Assembly: GCF_000067165.1 (NCBI RefSeq)
Contig: NC_010162.1
Location: forward strand, 2,790,001-2,854,000
From: Sorangium cellulosum So ce56
GTDB taxonomy: Bacteria; Myxococcota_A; Polyangia; Polyangiales; Polyangiaceae
Reading direction: 5' to 3'
Length of the DNA stretch: 64,000 bases
The notes under the pieces were generated by a model. It was not told the DNA's origin, made no database searches, and was given only the letters and a program-made list of their open reading frames with translations. Below are positions 8,358-16,731 of the stretch, piece after piece; position 1 is the stretch's first letter, and each line of letters starts with the position of its first letter. The position numbers and the translations under genes are program-made.

Positions 8358-10360
8358 GATGGCACCGTCCTCTCGGTCGACGCGACCGGGCGTTCGTCTG
8401 CGGCCGCGGGCGCTGGGCCGGCCGCGGGCGCTGGCGGCGACCACGTGGGCAGCTCGCACAGCCCGCCGCCGAGGAAGAGGTGGTGCCACAGCTGCGTGGT
8501 GACCACGGCGGTGTAGCTCCCGTCGGCGACGATCCGCCGCGGGGCGAGCGCGGGCAGGATCCGCTGGAAGCGCTGCTCGCGCGCGACCTTCGCGGGCGAG
8601 AAGTAGCCCGTCTTGCGCAGCGACTCGGGGCTCACGAGCTGCGCGATCCAGCGGGGCTGGGGCCCGAGCGCGCAGAGCGCGTGGGCCTTGAACATGCCCT
8701 TGGGCGGGTCGGCGATGTCGCGCGGGAGCACCCGCCGCGCCACCTCGCGGAGGAGCCACTTCTCCCGCAGCCCGCGGAGCTTGTACGCCGGCGAGAGGCC
8801 GCTCGCGAGGTCGACGAAGGCCTCGTCGAGGAAGGGGTAGCGGTGCTCCACGCCCGAGCGCATCGCCGCGCGGTCGCCCTTGCCCACCAGGAGGTGTCCG
8901 GCCAGCATCAGCTTGTACTCCACGTAGAGCGACCGATTCAGCGGATCCCAGCGGCGCATCCGCGCTGGCGCGATGTCGAGCTCGGAGAACGGGTCGTGGC
9001 CCGCGACGCGATCGGCCATCGTATCCGAATAGAACAGCCAGCGCGCGCGGGAGAGCGGTTCGTACAGGTCGAGGAGGCTCGGGCGAACGTCGCCGAAATG
9101 GTCCTGGAACATGGGCGCGGGTGTGCCGGGCGCCGCGAGCTCGGCCAGCGTGCCGCGGATCGCGCGCGGCAGGGCGGGGTGGACGCGGGCGAGGCGCTCC
9201 ATGGCGCGGTGGGTCTTGTGCCAGACGTAGCCGCCCATCGCCTCGTCCGCGCCCTCGCCCGTGAGCACGACCTTGAACCCCCGGCGCGCGGCGCGCTCGG
9301 CCAGGAGGAGCACGCACCCGTCGGCCGTGTCCATCACGGGGCCCTCGGCGGCCTCCACGACGCGCGGGAGGGCCTCGAGGATCTCCGTCGGCGAGGGCAC
9401 CAGGGTCTCGAGCCGCGCGTGAAGGCGCGCCGCGCTGCGGGTCGCGCGGCGGCGCTCGTCGGGCCCGGCGCCGTCGAAGCCGACGGTGAACGACGCGATG
9501 GGCGCGTCGCCGCGGGCCTCCCGTGCGAGGCCGAGCACCAGCGTCGAGTCGAGCCCGCCGCTCAGGTACGTCGCCACCGGGCCGTCGGAGACGAGGCGGC
9601 GCTGCACGGCGTCGCGCAGGCAGGCGCGCGTCTCCTCGATCAGCGCGTCGAGCGAGGCGACGCGCCGCTCCTCGCCCTGGGCCGGGAAATCCAGGTCCCA
9701 GTAGCGCCGCTGCTCCACCGCGCCGCCCTGCGCGCGGAGGTAGTGCCCGGGCCAGAGCGAGCGCACGCCGCGGAAGCACGTCCGCTGCGTGCCCGCGGCG
9801 AACAGCGAGAAGACGTGGTCGATGCCCGCCGGATCGACCTCGGGGCGCACGAGCCCGCTCGCCAGGATCGCCTTGATCTCCGAGGCCCAGAGGAGCCAGC
9901 CGTCCGCCTCCGCGTAGTGGAGCGGGCAGATCCCGATCCGGTCGCGGCCGAGCAGCAGCGTGCGCGCCTCGCGATCCCAGAGCGCCACGGCGAACTGCCC
10001 GCGCGCGCGGGAGAAGGCGCCCTCGCCCGCGTCGAGGTAGAGCCCGGGCCACAGCTCGGTGTCGCACCGCGTGCGCTGCGTGTGCCCGCGCGCGGCGAGC
10101 TCGCGGCGCAGCTCGGCGTGGTTGAACAGCTCGCCGTTGTACGAGGCCCACACGCGGCCGCCCGCGTCGGCCATCGGCTGGCGGCCGCCCGCGACGTCGA
10201 CGACGGCGAGGCGCCGCGTGGCCATGGCGATCCCTGGCTCCGAAAAGGAGGCGCCGTCGTCCGGGCCGCGGTGCCGCACGCTCGCCGCCATGCGGTCGAG
10301 GCGCGCCGGATCGAACGTGCGTCGCCCGGCGAGGTCCAGCGCTCCGACGATGCCGCACAT
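8354..10360 (-). CDS. asnB: Asparagine synthase (glutamine-hydrolysing), class B type
   Basis: Product of 668 aa. It begins MCGIVG, so Cys2 is the N-terminal nucleophile of the glutaminase domain after Met removal. Glutaminase motifs RHRGPDD and YNGELFNH follow. The C-terminal half has the ATP pyrophosphatase loop YLSGGLDSTLVLG and the EGADE motif. The enzyme transfers ammonia from glutamine to an aspartate-type carboxylate activated as acyl-AMP. The protein is longer than E. coli AsnB (about 554 aa). In pathway operons this fold often amidates other carboxylates, and the position between a heme-oxygenase-like and an AurF-like oxygenase argues for that. Its stop overlaps the next start; the upstream gene ends 9 bp before its ATG. 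Confidence 0.9.
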   Translation of the reverse strand: MCGIVGALDLAGRRTFDPARLDRMAASVRHRGPDDGASFSEPGIAMATRRLAVVDVAGGRQPMADAGGRVWASYNGELFNHAELRRELAARGHTQRTRCDTELWPGLYLDAGEGAFSRARGQFAVALWDREARTLLLGRDRIGICPLHYAEADGWLLWASEIKAILASGLVRPEVDPAGIDHVFSLFAAGTQRTCFRGVRSLWPGHYLRAQGGAVEQRRYWDLDFPAQGEERRVASLDALIEETRACLRDAVQRRLVSDGPVATYLSGGLDSTLVLGLAREARGDAPIASFTVGFDGAGPDERRRATRSAARLHARLETLVPSPTEILEALPRVVEAAEGPVMDTADGCVLLLAERAARRGFKVVLTGEGADEAMGGYVWHKTHRAMERLARVHPALPRAIRGTLAELAAPGTPAPMFQDHFGDVRPSLLDLYEPLSRARWLFYSDTMADRVAGHDPFSELDIAPARMRRWDPLNRSLYVEYKLMLAGHLLVGKGDRAAMRSGVEHRYPFLDEAFVDLASGLSPAYKLRGLREKWLLREVARRVLPRDIADPPKGMFKAHALCALGPQPRWIAQLVSPESLRKTGYFSPAKVAREQRFQRILPALAPRRIVADGSYTAVVTTQLWHHLFLGGGLCELPTWSPPAPAAGPAPAAADERPVASTERTVPS

Positions 10361-10369
10361 GATCGAGCG

Positions 10370-12649
10370 CTACCTCCCCGTGTCCCCGAGCAGATGCCGC
10401 CGGAGCCAGCGCCAGCCGAGCCGCGGGCCGAGGCGCACCGCGACGGCGCGCACGAGCGGCCGGCTCGCGCGCGCGTACGCGGCGTATCCGCGCCAGATCC
10501 GCAGCGTCGCGCGCTCGATCGCGAGCGCGTCGCCGGGCGCCGCGCACGCGTCCATGAACCGGGCGATGGCCTCGATCGACCACGCGGTGTGCCCCGACGC
10601 GGCGTTGTCGATCGTGTTGTGCAGGTCGAAGAAGTACGGGTCGATCCGGTGGCGCCGCAGGAGCGCGGCGGCCATCGCGTACCCGCGGCCGATGCCGGCC
10701 ATCTCGATCGCCAGGTTGAGGCCGAGCAGCTCGGGCAAGAGCTCCGTGGACCCTTGCGCGAACGCGAGCCAGAGCGCGGGCATCGAGAACGCCTGCGGGA
10801 GGAGGTCGGGCCGTTCGATGAACGCCCGCGCGTCGCACGGCGGCAGCGTCACGCCCTGCTCCGCGAGCGCCCTGCGCAGCACGTTGCCGTGGTGCTGGGC
10901 GGGCACGCCCGCGCCGAGCTCGTCGCGGTAGATCCGGAGCAGGAGCGACGCGACCGGCGTGCGGAACGCGCCGGGGGCCGTCATGCCCTGGAGCCAGGCG
11001 CCGTCGATCACGGCCGCCGGCGCGAGCTGGGTGAGCAGCCAGACGGCCTCGCCGCGCGTGATCTCGCGCGCGACGCCCGCGTCGTCCGTGGGCTGCGTGG
11101 GGTCGCGCGCGGGGTGTGGGGCTGCATGCGGTCCCACCGTGGACCGCGCGTGGGCGTGCCCTTCCTCGAAGATCTGCTCGCGCAGCCGCGCGTCGACCCA
11201 GCGCGAGAGCCCCGCGGCGGACCAGGGCCAGCGCCCATCCGCGGCGAGCCGGGCGGGGGACACCTCGCGGTGCACCTCTCGGAGCATCGCTTCGACGTGC
11301 GCCCGCGCGAGCGCGCCCGCCTCGCGGTCCACGTCCCCGGGCCCGCGGGCGCAGAGCAGCCGGTGGTACAGCTCCGGCAGGGGGAGCTCTGCGCGCACCT
11401 GCGCGCGAGGGGGGGATCCGCCTCGGCGATTCACGTCGATCGAGGGTCCCTCGCGATCGGCGCGCGGCGAGCCCTCACGCTCCTCCGCGCCGCATGCCGC
11501 GCGGAGGGCGGTCGGAGGCTCCGGCGCCTCGATCAGCGCGCGGATCCAGGCGCGCATCACGTCGACCTCGGCGTCGGTGAACACGCCGAACATCGGCCCG
11601 CCGAATTGCACGGAGCGGGTGACGAGCGGGCTCTCGTCGGGCCTCCCGGGGACGATCCATGGTGAGCGCGCGAGGCGCTGGAGGATGCGGCGCGCGTCGA
11701 GCTGCACCGGATCGAGCGCGTCGTCGAGCGCCTGTCCGTCGAGCCGTACGCGGCCGTGAAATCCGAACGCGTGGCGCGCCTTCGCCTCGACGAGCGCCAG
11801 CATCGCCTCCCACGCGGACGGCGCGACGGCGGGCCGGAGCGAGGCAAGCCACGCGCGCCGCGCGGCCCAGAGCGACCAGGCGCCGCGCCACACGCGCGAC
11901 CAGTCCGGCGCCCCGCCCGCGGCGTGCGCCTCAAGGCATCGTCGCGCGAGCTCACGGGCCCGGCGGGCCGTCTCCGCGCCCTCCGCGTGCTCCGCGAAGT
12001 ACAGGCCGTCGCAGCGCGCGCGCGACGCGGCCCGGCGCACCGCGGCGGGCGGGCCCAGCACCGTGGCCGCCCCGTGGTGGCCCAGCGCCTCGGGCAGCCC
12101 CGCGTCCCCGAGCTGCGCGGCGCGGAGCCCTGGGATCGCGAGCGCGAAGTCCGCTTCGGCGAGGCAGCGGGAGCGCTCGAATGCGGGGCTCCCGAGATCG
12201 GGCAGCGCGAGCCCCGCGGCGGCCAGCGCGGCGCCGTACAGGGCGCCGTGGTGCCGCGCGGGGTCGCCCTCGCCGCACTCGAGATAGAACGCGTCGAGGC
12301 AGGCCGCGCCGAGCGCTCCGTCCGCGCGGCGCACGCGCACCGCCGCGGCGAGCCAGCACCCGTCGAGCAGCGCGGTCGGCGCATAGCCGAGCAGGACCCG
12401 CGCCGGGTCGACGTCTTCGGAGCTGGGGGCGCCGCACCGCTCGTCCTCGTCGCGGAGCGCGGTCAGGGCCGCAAAGAACGCCTCGATGCCGTCGGGGGGC
12501 CCGGCTTCCGGCGCGGGCTCGTCCGCGAGATCTTCCGGGGCCGGCTCGCCGGCCCGCAACCTGCGGTAGATCGCGCGCGGCGACGCGTCCGGGGCGCGCG
12601 ACCGAGGGCTCGCCGCGCGGTCCGATGCCGGGGTATGAAGGGCGTTCAT
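10370..12649 (-). CDS. Heme-oxygenase-like iron-containing redox enzyme, internally duplicated
   Basis: Product of 759 aa. The C-terminal third matches the iron-containing redox enzyme family (Haem_oxygenas_2, PF14518): YRDELGAGVPAQHHGN, then LNLAIEMAGIG and FFDLHNTIDNAASGHT supply the Glu/Asp/His metal ligands. Residues about 92-200 look like a second copy: DGCWL matches DGAWL, and LECGEGDPARHHG matches DELGAGVPAQHHG. The first copy lacks the HNTID..GH half. Between them lies an FTDAEVDVMRAWI segment also seen in this family. Relatives (UndA, SznF- and BelK-type HDOs) use two irons to oxidise carbon or nitrogen. The protein is cytosolic, in an operon with AsnB 9 bp downstream. The start at ATG 12649 has no clear Shine-Dalgarno. 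Confidence 0.75.
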   Translation of the reverse strand: MNALHTPASDRAASPRSRAPDASPRAIYRRLRAGEPAPEDLADEPAPEAGPPDGIEAFFAALTALRDEDERCGAPSSEDVDPARVLLGYAPTALLDGCWLAAAVRVRRADGALGAACLDAFYLECGEGDPARHHGALYGAALAAAGLALPDLGSPAFERSRCLAEADFALAIPGLRAAQLGDAGLPEALGHHGAATVLGPPAAVRRAASRARCDGLYFAEHAEGAETARRARELARRCLEAHAAGGAPDWSRVWRGAWSLWAARRAWLASLRPAVAPSAWEAMLALVEAKARHAFGFHGRVRLDGQALDDALDPVQLDARRILQRLARSPWIVPGRPDESPLVTRSVQFGGPMFGVFTDAEVDVMRAWIRALIEAPEPPTALRAACGAEEREGSPRADREGPSIDVNRRGGSPPRAQVRAELPLPELYHRLLCARGPGDVDREAGALARAHVEAMLREVHREVSPARLAADGRWPWSAAGLSRWVDARLREQIFEEGHAHARSTVGPHAAPHPARDPTQPTDDAGVAREITRGEAVWLLTQLAPAAVIDGAWLQGMTAPGAFRTPVASLLLRIYRDELGAGVPAQHHGNVLRRALAEQGVTLPPCDARAFIERPDLLPQAFSMPALWLAFAQGSTELLPELLGLNLAIEMAGIGRGYAMAAALLRRHRIDPYFFDLHNTIDNAASGHTAWSIEAIARFMDACAAPGDALAIERATLRIWRGYAAYARASRPLVRAVAVRLGPRLGWRWLRRHLLGDTGR

Positions 12650-12738
12650 ACGACCGGACGACGCAGGCTGCCGGCGCCTACCCGCATCCGAACGACGTTA
12701 TGCGGGCGCGCGACCGGCGTCCACACAGGGCACGGATC

Positions 12739-13359
12739 TCACGTGAGCCGCTGCAGGAGCCCCGCGAGCCCCAGCGCCACGAGCACCCACCCGAGGCCGC
12801 GCACCAGCCGCCCGTGCCATGCGCCGAGCCGCTCTCGGTAGCGCGCTAGCAAGCGCCCGAGCGTCGCGAACCAGCTCACCACACCCGCGGCTGCGCCCAC
12901 CGCGAGCGCGGCCGCGTGGGCCGGCGCGACGGCGGGCGCGAGGGCAGGGTACGCGCGGAGCACGGCGCACGACGCGATCCACGACGCCAGGAACGACGGG
13001 TTGAGCGCGACGAGGACGAACCCGGTCAGGAGCGCCGATGTCGCGCGCCCGGAGGAGGGCGCCTCGGCGGCGCGTCGCGGCGCGAGCGCCAGGGCGAGGC
13101 CCATCGCCACGACGAGCGCGGCGCCGCCCGTCCGCAGCGCGCGATCGATCGCGGGGTGCGCCTCGATGACCCACCCGAGCCCGCGCGCCGCGGCGAGCGC
13201 CCAGAGCCCCTCCGCGAGGGCTCCTCCGAGGGCGAGCATCAAGACGCGCCGGGGCTGTCCCGCCAGCGCGGCGGCCACCAGCAGCACGGCCAGCGGCCCC
13301 GCCGCCGGGATCGAGCCGAGATAACCGAGCAGGAACCCCACGACCAGCGCGAGCGCCAT
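12739..13359 (-). CDS. LysE-family exporter
   Basis: Product of 206 aa with six hydrophobic segments. The first helix reads FLLGYLGSIPAAGPLAVL (the LysE family usually has a GxxPGP-like turn here), and a middle helix GFVLVALNPSFLASW contains the typical LNP motif. LysE/RhtB proteins export amino acids and small amino compounds across the inner membrane. It is the first gene of the minus-strand oxygenase/asparagine synthetase operon, 89 bp before the next start, and is a plausible exporter of the pathway's product. Specificity is not predictable from sequence. Confidence 0.75.
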   Translation of the reverse strand: MALALVVGFLLGYLGSIPAAGPLAVLLVAAALAGQPRRVLMLALGGALAEGLWALAAARGLGWVIEAHPAIDRALRTGGAALVVAMGLALALAPRRAAEAPSSGRATSALLTGFVLVALNPSFLASWIASCAVLRAYPALAPAVAPAHAAALAVGAAAGVVSWFATLGRLLARYRERLGAWHGRLVRGLGWVLVALGLAGLLQRLT

Positions 13360-13458
13360 GGTTCATCCGAGGCGAGGTGTGCGGCGGTGAGCTGCAAAGG
13401 ATCGCCCGCGGCGCGGGGGCGAGCCGCGGTCGTCAGGCGGTTTCAACTGGTCGTCGCC

Positions 13459-14487
13459 TTAGCGTAGCGCCAGCGTGAACGCGAGCCCGAGGCTCACGCG
13501 CAGATCATGGACCGCCTGCACATCCAGGGCGGGCGGCAGCAGCCGGTACTCGCCCTCGATCACCGCGGCGATCGGTTGATCGTCGATCGCGGCCAGGATC
13601 CTCTCGACGTGCGCGGCCGAGCGCACGAGGACTCGCCAGCGCTCTTCGCTCGTCCAGTGCGGGACGACGTCGCCTCGACCATCGAAGACCGTCAGCCCGT
13701 CGCCGCTCTGGAGGCGCAGCCGCAGCGAGCCCGCGGTCATGGGCGCGATCCGGTGGACCACCCTGGGCTCACCGAGCGTGCGGCGCGCGGGCGCGGCCCT
13801 CGGAGAGGGGGACTCCGCGTAAGCGTCGATGTCGTAACGGACCCCGAGCCCGATCTCGAAGCTGCGGCCCGGCTCGCCCGTGCGCCATGGATCGAGGATC
13901 GCCGTGGCGCGCGCCACGCCGACCCGGATCAGCGGCGCCGACGATCCGTCGCCCTGGCGCCGCGGGATCGAGGGGATGCTCACCCGGCCCACCTCGGCTT
14001 CCACGCCGATGTCGAAGGGGAAGGGGACCGCGATAGGCGGCGACATCGGCAAGACCACCCGCGGCGATTCGTCGTGCCGCAAGAACGACGCGCCGTACAG
14101 CGCCGCGTCGAGCGCGGGCACGCCGTCGAGCGCCTGCCCCGCCGGAGACACCCGGCCGGCGAGGACGCGGTGATCCGACTGCCAGATCACGCGGCCAGGC
14201 CCGGAGCCCGTCACGCTGCGCGCGCGGTAGGACAGGCCCGCGTCGATCTCGGGCTCGATCGCGATCGCACCGCTCGCGCCCCGGTGCAGCGCGGACGCGA
14301 CGCCGAGCCACACCCGGCTCGCCGGGTCGAAGCGCACGCGGAAGCGCCGGCCCTCCTCGGAAACGGCGGTATCGCCGCCGCCCGCGCGCTCGCTCTCCTC
14401 GCGCGCCGGCTCGGCGCGGCCGGCGCGCGGGGAGAGCGCCGCGGCCGCCGCCATGACGAGCAGCGCGGCGAGGCGCCGAGCCGTCAC
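13459..14487 (-). CDS. Exported hypothetical protein, paralogue of its neighbour
   Basis: Product of 342 aa. It begins at GTG 14487, overlapping the upstream stop (GTGA). A signal peptide (AALLVMAAAAALSPRAGRAEP) leads to a beta-rich mature protein ending in an alternating hydrophobic strand (LRVSLGLAFTLALR), as outer-membrane barrels do. EEGRRFRVRFDPASRVWLG near the mature N-terminus parallels EGKAFQVKFDLLNRLYLG in the upstream gene, and both end with an IDDQPI/INDQPI segment. The two are therefore tandem paralogues, probably outer-membrane or periplasmic. No known family is recognised. Confidence 0.6.
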   Translation of the reverse strand: MTARRLAALLVMAAAAALSPRAGRAEPAREESERAGGGDTAVSEEGRRFRVRFDPASRVWLGVASALHRGASGAIAIEPEIDAGLSYRARSVTGSGPGRVIWQSDHRVLAGRVSPAGQALDGVPALDAALYGASFLRHDESPRVVLPMSPPIAVPFPFDIGVEAEVGRVSIPSIPRRQGDGSSAPLIRVGVARATAILDPWRTGEPGRSFEIGLGVRYDIDAYAESPSPRAAPARRTLGEPRVVHRIAPMTAGSLRLRLQSGDGLTVFDGRGDVVPHWTSEERWRVLVRSAAHVERILAAIDDQPIAAVIEGEYRLLPPALDVQAVHDLRVSLGLAFTLALR

Positions 14488-15743
14488 GGGTCCTCGAAGG
14501 CGGGCATCGGCTCGAACACCCGTGGGGGAGCCCAGAACGACACCCGCAGGCCCGCGGCGGCCTTGACCTCCACGTCGCGAATGTCGCTGTCGAGGTCGTT
14601 GCGGCTCACCCCCATCGCGGCGAGCCGCAGCGAGATGGGCTGATCGTTGATCGCGAGGAGGATGCCCTCGTAGGCGATGGTGGCCTCGAGTCGGTTCATT
14701 GCCTCTCCCCTCCCGCTCCCGGCCGCGATGTTCGGGCGCCGGTAGGTGAACGCGGTCGAGAGCGCGTGGAGGCCGCCCTCGCCGAGGCTGAAGCGCGATT
14801 TGAGGGCGCTCGTCGGGCCGATGTACAGAGCGCCTGTGTCCAGGCCGTCGTCGATCTCCGATCGATGCTCCCAGTACTCCCCCAGATCGGCGCCCGCCTC
14901 GAGCCGGATGTGGCTGTACATGTCGTTCGACTGCCACGGATGCCACGCGAGGTGGACCTCGCCGAACTCCACGTCGAGCGTGTCGCGGCGCGCGGGAGGG
15001 CGGTCGTTCACCGACACCACCCGGAAGCCCCAGCCCATCCGCGGCGAGATCGGGTGAAGCCGCGGCTTGCCCACGAAGGTGCTGAGCCAGTGGGCCGGCC
15101 GCCGGTGCAGGTGCTGGTAATCGTAGCTGAAGAGCACCCCGGAGAGCTCGAGATCGTCGAACGTGGCTGTTCCCTCGAGGATGCGCATGTCATGGCGGGC
15201 GCGGGAGCGCGTCGAGAGCACGCTCACGTGGATGCCGGCCTCGGCCCTCCCGCGGCCCAGGGGGAAGCTCGCGGGCACGGGGAGCCCGTTGTTTCCATGG
15301 AACGTGGGCAGCCAGGACGCGCCCAGGTAAAGCCGGTTCAGGAGATCGAACTTGACCTGAAATGCCTTGCCCTCGGCCGAGCGCGCGTAGCCCGGCGGCG
15401 CCTCGGGGATCGCGGCGACGAGGCGGGCGCCGCGCGCGGTCAGGGCCCGGTAAGCCTCGGTGTCTTCCACCACGTTGCACGGCTGCACCTTGTCGAGCGC
15501 GCCGCCGTCGTGGGCCAGGCGATCGGGCGCGACGAGGCAGCGCTCGCCTTCCGGGCCTGGCTCGCATTGAACGCGCACCGCGCCGCCGTCTGGCGACTTG
15601 ATGCAGCGAACCGGCTTGTCCCAGGAGAGCTGCGGCGGCTCGCCGGGGCGAGCAGGCGCGGACCAGAGCATCGCCGCCGATAAGGAGGCGAGCAACGCGT
15701 GAATCCGAGGCAGACGTCGTCTCAAAGCACCCTCACGAGGCAA
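14484..15743 (-). CDS. Exported hypothetical protein, first of a paralogous pair
   Basis: Product of 419 aa. Its N-terminal signal peptide (about residues 1-33) is followed by a Cys-containing region (VRCIKSPDGG, VQCEPGPEGERCL, VQPCNVV) that the downstream paralogue lacks, then a beta-rich domain with many alternating strands and a terminal AAGLRVSFW segment. The layout suggests a cysteine-rich periplasmic head plus an outer-membrane barrel, but no family is recognised. It is translationally coupled to the downstream paralogue. The ATG at 15743 gives a normal signal peptide and is preferred. Confidence 0.6.
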   Translation of the reverse strand: MPREGALRRRLPRIHALLASLSAAMLWSAPARPGEPPQLSWDKPVRCIKSPDGGAVRVQCEPGPEGERCLVAPDRLAHDGGALDKVQPCNVVEDTEAYRALTARGARLVAAIPEAPPGYARSAEGKAFQVKFDLLNRLYLGASWLPTFHGNNGLPVPASFPLGRGRAEAGIHVSVLSTRSRARHDMRILEGTATFDDLELSGVLFSYDYQHLHRRPAHWLSTFVGKPRLHPISPRMGWGFRVVSVNDRPPARRDTLDVEFGEVHLAWHPWQSNDMYSHIRLEAGADLGEYWEHRSEIDDGLDTGALYIGPTSALKSRFSLGEGGLHALSTAFTYRRPNIAAGSGRGEAMNRLEATIAYEGILLAINDQPISLRLAAMGVSRNDLDSDIRDVEVKAAAGLRVSFWAPPRVFEPMPAFEDP

Positions 15744-16151
15744 AGGAGCTGTACGGCGGCAAAGCTGTCCACGCTGTATGGGAGCGCTTCACCAGGCGCT
15801 TCGCGGGCGCCGGAGGCGACAAAGCACGCGTCGTGCCCTGCGACACAATGCCGGAGCGCGCGCCGCGTTTCCGAAAATTCCGAGAATTCCGAACGTACCG
15901 ACTTCTTCGCGGGGGCGAGGTGCGAAGCGGTCAGCGCAGCGACCGCTGTTTGGGGAGCAAGGCGTTACCCAGGCGCGCAGGGTTCTTCACAGCTGGCTGC
16001 GGGCGCTTCGCCATCGGCGGTCGCGGCTTGGGTCGTTGGACCCGACGCGAGGGGTGCGGGTGCGAGTCGACATTCTAGAGCGACAAACGGGTTGAAACCG
16101 CCAGAAGACCGCGTCTCCGCGCCGCGCCCGGAGGGGTCGAGGCACGCAGCC
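15744..16151. other. Intergenic region, no gene seen
   Basis: About 400 bp. The stretch 15860-15960 is visibly less GC-rich than its surroundings (a GAATTC-containing A/T-rich patch). Open frames are short and lack codon-bias support. It must hold the promoter of the leftward paralogous pair; no clear consensus was found. Confidence 0.4.
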
Positions 16152-16573
16152 GTGCAGGAGGCGCAGACTCGGCTGCTCCTCATCGTCGACCCCGCCGTGG
16201 CCGACCTCGGAGAGCGCGCCAGGTTGATTGTCGATGAGCTCGAGTCGGCCCTCGAGTTCCTCTTCGACGACGACATCGACGATCCCCGACGGCGACACCT
16301 CGGCCGCCGCGACCGCGATCCGCAATCAGCTCCTGCACCTCATGGTCGAGCGCGTCGGCGCGATCCGGAAGACGGCGGCGCACGTCTTTCCGCCACCACC
16401 CGGAGATCGTCCGGGAGGCCACGAGCGCCTATGAGCGGCGCCGCCGCGCCGCAACTCGGCGGGAAAAGGCCCGCAAGGCCGCAGCGGGCAAGGCGGTGGA
16501 CAATCGATCCGGCGCAGCGCCTCCGCCTCCGCTCGCGGCGTCCGCGAGCTCGGCCGGCGCTCAGCCCTCGTAA
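16152..16573 (+). pseudogene. Small conserved-looking protein broken by two frameshifts
   Basis: Three consecutive frames together read as one protein of about 140 aa. GTG 16152 opens VQEAQTRLLLIVDPAVADLG through ALEFLFDDDIDD. After the CCCC near 16281-16284 sense continues one frame over as AIRNQLLHLMVERVGAIRKT. After the TTT at 16387-16389 it shifts again to FRHHPEIVREATSAYERRRR, ending at TAA 16571-16573. Each break is fixed by removing one base from a homopolymer, so either the gene is decayed or the assembly has two indel errors. Its composition (Arg/Ala-rich basic tail) suggests a small DNA- or protein-binding protein; no named family is assigned. Confidence 0.55.
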
Positions 16574-16731
16574 GCTCCGCCGTCCCGCCCGCGCCGCGCG
16601 CCCCTTCCGTTCTGCGGTGCGCCCCTCCTCCGTGACAACTTGACAACCGCACCCGCTGGCCGGGCGTGTCTCCGCAATCCATGCTCCCGCCCGCTTGCGC
16701 CCCGCCCGCGACCGGCGCAACCCTCGGGCTC

